DNA of 38,349 bases, taken from assembly GCF_024198235.1 (NCBI RefSeq), contig NZ_JAKCFB010000062.1, positions 1 to 38,349 on the forward strand. Reading direction: 5' to 3'. This document shows positions 33,381 to 38,349 of this stretch, piece after piece. How positions within the stretch are numbered: the stretch's first letter is position 1; each line of letters begins with the position of its first letter. Under the pieces are notes generated by a model. The model was not told where the DNA came from. It worked only from the letters and a program-made list of their open reading frames with translations, and searched no databases. The translations under genes were made by a program, and so were the position numbers. The stretch comes from Myxococcus dinghuensis (lineage in GTDB: Bacteria; Myxococcota; Myxococcia; Myxococcales; Myxococcaceae).

Positions 33381-34007
33381 ATGAAGCCCTTCTACGCCGC
33401 CGCGTTGCTCGCGCTGGGTCTGGTGTCCTGCGTCGACAAGACCCCCGAGATCCAGATCCTCCAGGCATCCATCCCCGCGGATGACTGCTCCGTCCAGGCG
33501 GACGACCGAATCCTCCGCGGCGCTCTGAACCTCGGTCTATCCACTGGGTACAACCTGGGATTCATCATCGCCTCGAACCTGGTGGACACGCCCATCATCG
33601 TGGGCGGCGGGCAGGTCTCCGATCCGGATTCCCTCGCCGTCTTCCTCCGTGAGGCGGACTTCTCGTACGACACCATCCCCAACCTCAACATCCCCGCCAC
33701 GACGCTGCCCATCTTCACGGCGTACCGGCCGAACGAAGACAGCGACATGGTCCTCAACATGATCACGACCGAGGCGCTCAACGCGCTGCTGGGCGCGGGT
33801 GGTCCCGTCGAGGTCGTGATCCACATGCGCCTGCGTGGAGAGACCGCCTCGGGCGACAAGGTGGCGACGAACGAGGTCACCTTCGGCCTCATCGTGACGA
33901 ACACGATCTACACGTGTCCGAAGGCGGGTGAGGTCCACGTGCCCAGGACGGAGGCGTGCGATCCGCGCGGACAGAACGGCGCTGTGCCTGACTGCCAGGC
34001 CCCCTGA
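33381..34007 (+). CDS. Hypothetical lipoprotein downstream of pilQ
   Basis: This 208-residue protein has a signal peptide ending in LGLVSC (lipobox, C17), hence a lipid-anchored envelope protein. The mature part is rich in beta-type sequence and has cysteines near both ends (DDCSVQ, YTCPK, EACDP, PDCQ). The ATG at 33381 is 38 bp after pilQ; an upstream ATG at 33342 overlaps the pilQ stop but gives no signal peptide. I do not recognise the family. Its position directly after pilQ on the same strand makes a secretin-related role (targeting or pilotin-like) plausible, which is inference. Confidence 0.78.
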   Translation: MKPFYAAALLALGLVSCVDKTPEIQILQASIPADDCSVQADDRILRGALNLGLSTGYNLGFIIASNLVDTPIIVGGGQVSDPDSLAVFLREADFSYDTIPNLNIPATTLPIFTAYRPNEDSDMVLNMITTEALNALLGAGGPVEVVIHMRLRGETASGDKVATNEVTFGLIVTNTIYTCPKAGEVHVPRTEACDPRGQNGAVPDCQAP

Positions 34008-34041
34008 GCCGTCCTCGTCCACACCCGGAGCCCTCGTCAAC

Positions 34042-34404
34042 ATGTCCTTCCGCGCGCATCTCGAGTCGGTGGTCAACCAGGTGGACGGAGCCCTCGCGTG
34101 CAGCGTGATGGGCTTCGACGGAATCTCCGTCGACACCTTTCAACGTGACGAGGCCGGCGACCTCGACCTGGGCGGCGTCTGGGTCGAGTACGCCAACCTC
34201 CTCACCCAGCTCCGCCACGCGGCGGAGACGCTCAAGACGGGGACCGTCAGCGAGGTCAGCGTCAACAGCGAGAAGGTGCTGACCTTGATGCGGTTGGTGT
34301 CGCCCGAGTACTTCCTGGTGCTCGCGCTGCGCGCGGACGGCAACTTCGGCAAGGGGCGCTATGTGCTCCGCGTGACGGCCCCCAAGGTCGGCGCGGAGCT
34401 GTAG
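34042..34404 (+). CDS. Roadblock/LC7 domain protein (MglB-like fold)
   Basis: This 120-residue single-domain protein matches the Roadblock/LC7 pattern: MSFRAHLESVVNQVDGALACSVMGFDGISVD, a helix then beta strands, and the LLTQLRHAAE and EYFLVLALRADG segments. MglB, the GTPase-activating partner of MglA in myxobacterial polarity, has this fold, and other Roadblock proteins are found near motility genes. The ATG at 34042 is 34 bp after the lipoprotein gene. Being next to pilQ it may link the secretin or pilus to the polarity system, but its partner is unknown. No catalytic residues are recognised. Confidence 0.85.
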   Translation: MSFRAHLESVVNQVDGALACSVMGFDGISVDTFQRDEAGDLDLGGVWVEYANLLTQLRHAAETLKTGTVSEVSVNSEKVLTLMRLVSPEYFLVLALRADGNFGKGRYVLRVTAPKVGAEL

Positions 34405-34456
34405 TCCACCACCTGTACAGCAGTCATCCGAGCGACGCACCGCTCCGCAGGTTTCC

Positions 34457-34480
34457 CCTTCCCATGGAAGGGGGCATGGG
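34457..34480. promoter_or_regulatory. Nested inverted repeats upstream of efp
   Basis: Two overlapping dyads are present: CCTTCC-CAT-GGAAGG (34457-34471) and CCCATG with CATGGG eight bases apart (34461-34480). They cover the -35 and spacer of the possible efp promoter and could be an operator or form an RNA hairpin. Confidence 0.35.
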
Positions 34481-34487
34481 CTAGACA
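34459..34487 (+). promoter_or_regulatory. Possible efp promoter
   Basis: TTCCCA (34459-34464) and TAGACA (34482-34487, in GGGCTAGACA) are separated by 17 bp. The match to consensus is moderate (4/6 and 3/6). It would drive efp-accB-accC, with a leader of about 45 bases. Confidence 0.3.
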
Positions 34488-34538
34488 CCCCCGACTTTTC
34501 AAGCTTCCGCCGTTTCGAGTCTGAAGGAGTCGGTCCCC

Positions 34539-35120
34539 ATGGCCGGTGTCATTGATACGTCCGAGTTTCACAACGGTTTGAAGATCGAAATCGACGGCGA
34601 GCCGTTCGTCGTCGTCGAGTTCCAGCATGTGAAGCCGGGCAAGGGTTCTGCGTTCGTCCGCACCAAGATCCGGAGCCTGCTCAGCGGCCGAGTCCTGCAG
34701 CCGACGCTGAAGTCGGGCGAGAAGGTCGGCAGGCCGGACATCGAAGAGAAGGACATGCAGTACCTGTACGAGCAGGGCGGCGACTACTACTTCATGGACA
34801 CCCGCTCCTTCGAGCAGACCTTCATCAGCGAGCAGGCGCTCGGTGAGTCGAAGAACTTCCTGAAGGAGAACATCAACGCCTCCATCCTGTTCTGGAACGG
34901 GAAGGCGATTGCCGTGACGCTGCCCAACTCGGTGGACCTCAAGGTCACCAAGTGCGACCCGGGCGTGCGCGGCGACACCGTGTCCGGCGCCCTGAAGCCC
35001 GCCACGCTGGAGACCGGCTTCGTGGTCAACGTCCCCCTCTTCATCAACGAGGGTGACGTCCTCAAGATCGACACGCGCGACGGTGGCAAGTACCTCACCC
35101 GCGTGGCCACGGCTGGCTAG
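34539..35120 (+). CDS. efp: Translation elongation factor P
   Basis: This 193-residue protein has three beta-barrel domains and binds stalled ribosomes at polyproline stretches. The N-terminal KOW-like domain contains the modification loop KPGKGSAF, with lysine at residue 35 as the acceptor tip. The middle OB domain carries TRSFEQTFISEQALGE, and the C-terminal domain ends in the typical EFP fold with INEGDVLKIDTRDGGKYL. AGGAG precedes the ATG at 34539. It is followed directly by accB and accC, an arrangement found in many bacteria. PilP, upstream, contains six consecutive prolines. Confidence 0.97.
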   Translation: MAGVIDTSEFHNGLKIEIDGEPFVVVEFQHVKPGKGSAFVRTKIRSLLSGRVLQPTLKSGEKVGRPDIEEKDMQYLYEQGGDYYFMDTRSFEQTFISEQALGESKNFLKENINASILFWNGKAIAVTLPNSVDLKVTKCDPGVRGDTVSGALKPATLETGFVVNVPLFINEGDVLKIDTRDGGKYLTRVATAG

Positions 35121-35146
35121 CACTGCTGTCGGGAGGGGACGCGAGC

Positions 35147-35743
35147 ATGGCAACCAAGCGCAAGTCGACGCGGGCCTCTTCGCCCGCGAGCGCGCCGGCC
35201 CCCGAGGCCGCGCGTGACGCAGGCAACACGTCGCTCGACGTGGAGGCCCTGCGGGAGATCGTCAACATCCTCGAGGCCTCGGACGTGACGAGGCTGGTGT
35301 GGAAGCGCGGGGAGGAGAAGCTCTTCATCCGCCGCGGCCACGCCCCGGAGACGACCATCGTCCACCACGCGGCGCCCGCGCCGGTGTCGGTGGGTCCGGC
35401 GGTGGAGTACACCGCGCCCGTGGCCCCGCGCCCGGTCGCGCAGGCCCCTGGCCTCGCGGCGTCCGCTGCCGCCCCCGTGGCGGAGAAGGCCGCGGAGAAG
35501 CCCGGCCACGTGGTGTCGAGCCCCTTCGTCGGGACGTTCTACCGGACGCCCGCCCCCGACCAGCCCGCGTTCGTCGACGTGGGTTCGGTGGTGAAGAAGG
35601 GCCAGGTGCTCTGCATCATCGAGGCGATGAAGTTGATGAACGAAATCGAGTCCGAGGTCTCCGGCCGCGTGGCGGAGATCCTCGTGGAGAACGGTCGCCC
35701 GGTGGAGTTCGGCCAGGCGCTGTTCCGCATCGAGCCGGCCTGA
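35147..35743 (+). CDS. accB: Acetyl-CoA carboxylase biotin carboxyl carrier protein
   Basis: This 198-residue BCCP carries biotin for acetyl-CoA carboxylase, the first step of fatty acid synthesis. The C-terminal biotinyl domain has the EAMKLMNE motif, whose lysine is biotinylated. The N-terminus has a short conserved helix (LDVEALREIVNILEASDV), followed by a Pro/Ala-rich linker. It lies 26 bp after efp and 73 bp before the accC start on the same strand, forming one operon. GGAGGGG precedes the ATG at 35147. Confidence 0.96.
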   Translation: MATKRKSTRASSPASAPAPEAARDAGNTSLDVEALREIVNILEASDVTRLVWKRGEEKLFIRRGHAPETTIVHHAAPAPVSVGPAVEYTAPVAPRPVAQAPGLAASAAAPVAEKAAEKPGHVVSSPFVGTFYRTPAPDQPAFVDVGSVVKKGQVLCIIEAMKLMNEIESEVSGRVAEILVENGRPVEFGQALFRIEPA

Positions 35744-35816
35744 CGCGGTGCTCGCGCCTCCCGCCTTCCGGGTGGGGGGCGCGCTCCGTTGGTCCGCAGC
35801 CCCAGGAGACACGCCC

Positions 35817-37202
35817 GTGTTCAAGAAGGTGCTCATCGCCAACCGCGGGGAGATCGCCCTGCGGGTCATCCGCGCCTGCCGCGAGCTGGGGATCGCCACG
35901 GTGGCGGTGCACTCCACCGCGGACGCCCACGCGCTCCATGTCCGCTTCGCGGACGAGTCGGTGTGTATCGGCCCGCCGGCGTCCAAGGAGAGCTATCTCA
36001 ACGTCCCGCAGCTCCTGTCCGCCGCGGAGATCACCCGCGCGGACGCCATCCACCCCGGCTACGGCTTCCTGTCGGAGAACGCCGAGTTCGCGGAGGTCTG
36101 CGAGAACTGCAAGATCCGCTTCATCGGTCCGCGCCCGGAGATGCTGCGGCTGATGGGCAACAAGGTGCGGGCGCGCCAGGCGGCCCGCGAGGCGGGGCTC
36201 CCGCTGTTGCCCGGCAGCCCCGGCACGGTGAAGGACCCGCGCGAGGCGGAGGTGTTCGCCCGGGAGATCGGCTTCCCGGTCATCCTCAAGGCGGCGGCGG
36301 GCGGTGGCGGCAAGGGGATGAAGATCGTCCGCGAGCCGAGCGCGCTGGCGCAGGCGTTCGCCACGGCGCAGGCGGAGGCGGTGGCCTCGTTCGCCAACGG
36401 CGACCTCTACATCGAGCGGTACGTGGAGAAGCCGCGCCACATCGAGATCCAGATCGTCGCGGACGAGCACGGCAACATCATCCACCTCAACGAGCGCGAG
36501 TGCTCGGTGCAGCGCCGGCACCAGAAGCTCATCGAGGAGAGCCCGTCTCCCGCGCTCACGCCGGAGCTGCGCAAGCGCATGGGCGAGGTGTCCGTCCAGG
36601 CGATGCAGAAGCTGCGCTACAACAACGTGGGGACCATCGAGTACCTGCTCGACGAGCGCGGCGAGTTCTACTTCATGGAGATGAACACGCGCATCCAGGT
36701 GGAGCACCCGGTGACGGAGCTCGTCACGGGCATCGACCTGGTCCGTGAGCAGATCCGCATGGCCTACGGCCACCCCCTGCGCTTCAAGCAGGAGGACATC
36801 CAGATTCGCGGGCACGCCATCGAGTGCCGCGTCAACGCCGAGGACCCCATCACCTTCGCGCCGTGGCCCGGGAAGATCACCGGCTACAGCGTGCCGGGTG
36901 GCTACGGGGTGCGCGTGGACTCGGGGGCCTACGAGAACTACACGGTGCTGCCGTACTACGACAGCCTGCTGGCCAAGCTCATCGTCCACGCCGAGGACCG
37001 CGAGACGGCCATCCGCCGCATGCAGCGCGCGCTGGGCGAGTACGTGGTCGAGGGCATCCGCACCAACATCCCGTTCCATCGGGCCGCACTCGTGGAGGAG
37101 TCCTTCCAGGAGGGCAACTACGACACCCGCTTCGTGGAGCGGCTCCTGGCCAGTGAGACTGGGACGCGGCGCTTGAAGAAGGCCGTGGAAGAGACGCCGT
37201 AG
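35817..37202 (+). CDS. accC: Acetyl-CoA carboxylase biotin carboxylase subunit
   Basis: This 461-residue ATP-grasp enzyme carboxylates the biotin on AccB using bicarbonate and ATP. It begins MFKKVLIANRGEIALRVIRAC, the standard AccC start, initiated by GTG at 35817 with AGGAGA upstream; the frame extends to 35748 without similarity. The ATP-binding glycine-rich loop AAAGGGGKGMKI, the EMNTRIQVEHPVTE catalytic segment and the C-terminal GGYGVRVDSG are present. Length and motifs are typical. It ends 190 bp before the TPR gene. Confidence 0.97.
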   Translation: MFKKVLIANRGEIALRVIRACRELGIATVAVHSTADAHALHVRFADESVCIGPPASKESYLNVPQLLSAAEITRADAIHPGYGFLSENAEFAEVCENCKIRFIGPRPEMLRLMGNKVRARQAAREAGLPLLPGSPGTVKDPREAEVFAREIGFPVILKAAAGGGGKGMKIVREPSALAQAFATAQAEAVASFANGDLYIERYVEKPRHIEIQIVADEHGNIIHLNERECSVQRRHQKLIEESPSPALTPELRKRMGEVSVQAMQKLRYNNVGTIEYLLDERGEFYFMEMNTRIQVEHPVTELVTGIDLVREQIRMAYGHPLRFKQEDIQIRGHAIECRVNAEDPITFAPWPGKITGYSVPGGYGVRVDSGAYENYTVLPYYDSLLAKLIVHAEDRETAIRRMQRALGEYVVEGIRTNIPFHRAALVEESFQEGNYDTRFVERLLASETGTRRLKKAVEETP

Positions 37203-37287
37203 CGCACGTCCGCCTACCGTGGCATTCCCGTCCGAGGGGCGGGCATGCGAGCAGGTGATCTGGCACCGGGGGGAGCCGGGCTGTTTC

Positions 37288-37317
37288 TTGACCCGCGTTG
37301 GAGGATTCCGTTAGCCT
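37288..37317 (+). promoter_or_regulatory. Probable promoter for the TPR gene
   Basis: TTGACC (37288-37293) and TAGCCT (37312-37317, in GTTAGCCT) are separated by 18 bp. The TTGAC is five of six to consensus and the -10 is three of six. Predicted start is about 37324, with a leader of roughly 70 bases. Confidence 0.45.
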
Positions 37318-37392
37318 CCGACTCTCCCCCCTTTTGAAGATAGAAACCCGCGAAGTTCCAAGGGGTTTCGGCCTGCCGGAAGCCCACGCTCG

Positions 37393-38349
37393 ATGGACAA
37401 GAACAAGATCATCGAAGCCGCCGCGAAGCTGGTCGCGAAGGGCGCCTACGACAAAGCCATCAAGGAGTACCAGAAGGTTCTGGAAGTCGACCCGAAGGAC
37501 ATCCGGGTCCTCCAGAAGATGGGGGAGCTGTACCAGAAGAAGAACGACAACGCCCAGGCGGCGCACTTCTTCACCAAGGTCGCGGAGAGCTACTCCTCCG
37601 ACGGGTTCTTCCTCAAGGCCGTCGCGCTCTACAAGCAGGTCCTCAAGCTCAACCCGAACCTGCTGGAGGTGAACCTCAAGCTGGCGGAGCTCCACCAGCA
37701 GCTCGGGCTGATGTCCGAGGCGATGGCCTACTTCCAGATCGTGGCCAACCACTACGACAAGGCGGGCGACACGAAGGCGTCGCTCGATACCTTGAAGAAG
37801 ATGGTGGATCTCGACCCCGAGAACGTGGCGTCGAAGATCAAGCTGGCCGAGCTCTACGCGCGCGAGAACATGACGCGCGAGGCGATCCAGGAGTTCAAGC
37901 GGGCCGCCGAGTACCTCAAGCGCAACAGCCGCGGTGACGACTGGGCGCGTGTCGCCGAGCGCCTCTCCACGCTCGAGCCGGACAACCTCCCGCTCGCCAA
38001 GGAGCTGGCGTCCTCGTACCTGCAGCGCGGTGACCAGAAGCGCGCGCTGGCGAAGCTCCAGGTGTGCTTCAAGGCGGACGGGCGCGACGTGGAGACGCTG
38101 TCGCTCCTCGCGCAGGCGTTCCAGGGGCTGGGCCAGACGTCCAAGACGGTGTCCGTCTACAAGGAGCTGGCGAAGATCCACCAGGAGCGCGGCCGCGCCA
38201 CGGAGGCGGAGGCGGTCTGGACGCAGATCGAGGTGCTGGACCCCCAGGACCCGGACCTGCTCGCGCGTCGCGCGCCGGTGGCCGCTCCCGCCGCGGCGCC
38301 CCAGCCGGTCGCGCGTCCCGCGCCGCAGCCGCAGCAGGCCGCCGCGCCC
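37393..38349 (+). CDS. TPR-repeat protein (partial, runs off right edge)
   Basis: This gene is open to the window edge (319 codons seen). The N-terminus MDKNKIIEAAAKLVAKGAY starts an array of TPR-like helices to about residue 290, including AIKEYQKVLEVDPKDI, AVALYKQVLKLNPNL, AIQEFKRAAEYLKR and TVSVYKELAKIHQERG. After residue 297 a Pro/Ala/Gln-rich linker begins (APVAAPAAAPQPVARPA), suggesting another domain beyond the window. A similar TPR protein follows accC in the M. xanthus pil-efp-acc region, as far as I recall. No catalytic motif is seen; it probably acts as an adapter. The ATG at 37393 follows a promoter-like pair but has no strong Shine-Dalgarno sequence. Confidence 0.85.
   Translation, partial: MDKNKIIEAAAKLVAKGAYDKAIKEYQKVLEVDPKDIRVLQKMGELYQKKNDNAQAAHFFTKVAESYSSDGFFLKAVALYKQVLKLNPNLLEVNLKLAELHQQLGLMSEAMAYFQIVANHYDKAGDTKASLDTLKKMVDLDPENVASKIKLAELYARENMTREAIQEFKRAAEYLKRNSRGDDWARVAERLSTLEPDNLPLAKELASSYLQRGDQKRALAKLQVCFKADGRDVETLSLLAQAFQGLGQTSKTVSVYKELAKIHQERGRATEAEAVWTQIEVLDPQDPDLLARRAPVAAPAAAPQPVARPAPQPQQAAAP

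Noticed and set aside
37259..37275. TGGCACCGGGGGGAGC as a sigma54 element before the TPR gene
   Set aside because: The GC of the -12 element is missing at the required spacing, and a better sigma-A-type pair lies just downstream.

Overview
The window is a high-GC chromosomal segment from a myxobacterium, most likely of suborder Cystobacterineae (Myxococcus, Corallococcus, Cystobacter or Archangium relatives). The evidence is gene content and order: a complete type IV pilus (T4P) locus with the myxobacteria-specific pilGHI export genes and the pilS2/pilR2 pair, leading into efp-accB-accC and a large TPR protein, with a GGDEF response regulator, trmB and ribF on the other side.

Layout. (1) 1-3500: the start of an unrecognised Pro/Thr-rich protein (minus, runs off the left edge), a small lipoprotein, a REC-GGDEF diguanylate cyclase, trmB, and the divergent ribF. 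(2) 3555-10905: pilB, pilT, pilC, pilS and pilR, all plus, behind a good sigma-A-type promoter; these are the two motor ATPases, the platform protein and the pilin-regulating two-component pair. (3) 10930-19965: about 9 kb of accessory genes on both strands, comprising three multi-spanning GT-C-like membrane proteins (one with C-terminal TPRs), a GT2 polyprenyl-phosphate-type glycosyltransferase, a GT4 glycosyltransferase and two SAM methyltransferases. (4) 19996-23340: pilI, pilH, pilG and pilA on the minus strand, with sigma54-type elements and a palindrome upstream of pilA and a strong hairpin between pilA and pilG. (5) 23572-33342: pilD, pilS2, pilR2, pilM, pilN, pilO, pilP and pilQ, all plus. 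(6) 33381-38349: a lipoprotein and a Roadblock/LC7 protein downstream of pilQ, then efp, accB, accC and a TPR protein that runs off the right edge.

How the genes work together. PilB and PilT power extension and retraction through PilC. PilM-N-O-P align the inner-membrane platform with the PilQ secretin. PilD processes PilA, and PilG-H-I form an ABC-type system needed for pilus assembly. PilS/PilR and sigma54 control pilA.

The most notable point is the architecture. In Myxococcus xanthus, as I recall it, pilA-pilG-pilH-pilI lies between pilR and pilD in the same direction as everything else. Here that block is inverted and a glycosyltransferase/methyltransferase island sits at the pilR-side breakpoint. 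The island has the parts expected of a lipid-linked glycan pathway and may modify pilin or another surface molecule. Further points of interest are an 11-G tract that encodes the catalytic GGGD motif of PilD, a C9 tract in one of the glycan-island genes, a degenerate ATP-binding G1 box in PilS, and tandem sigma54-like elements at pilA.
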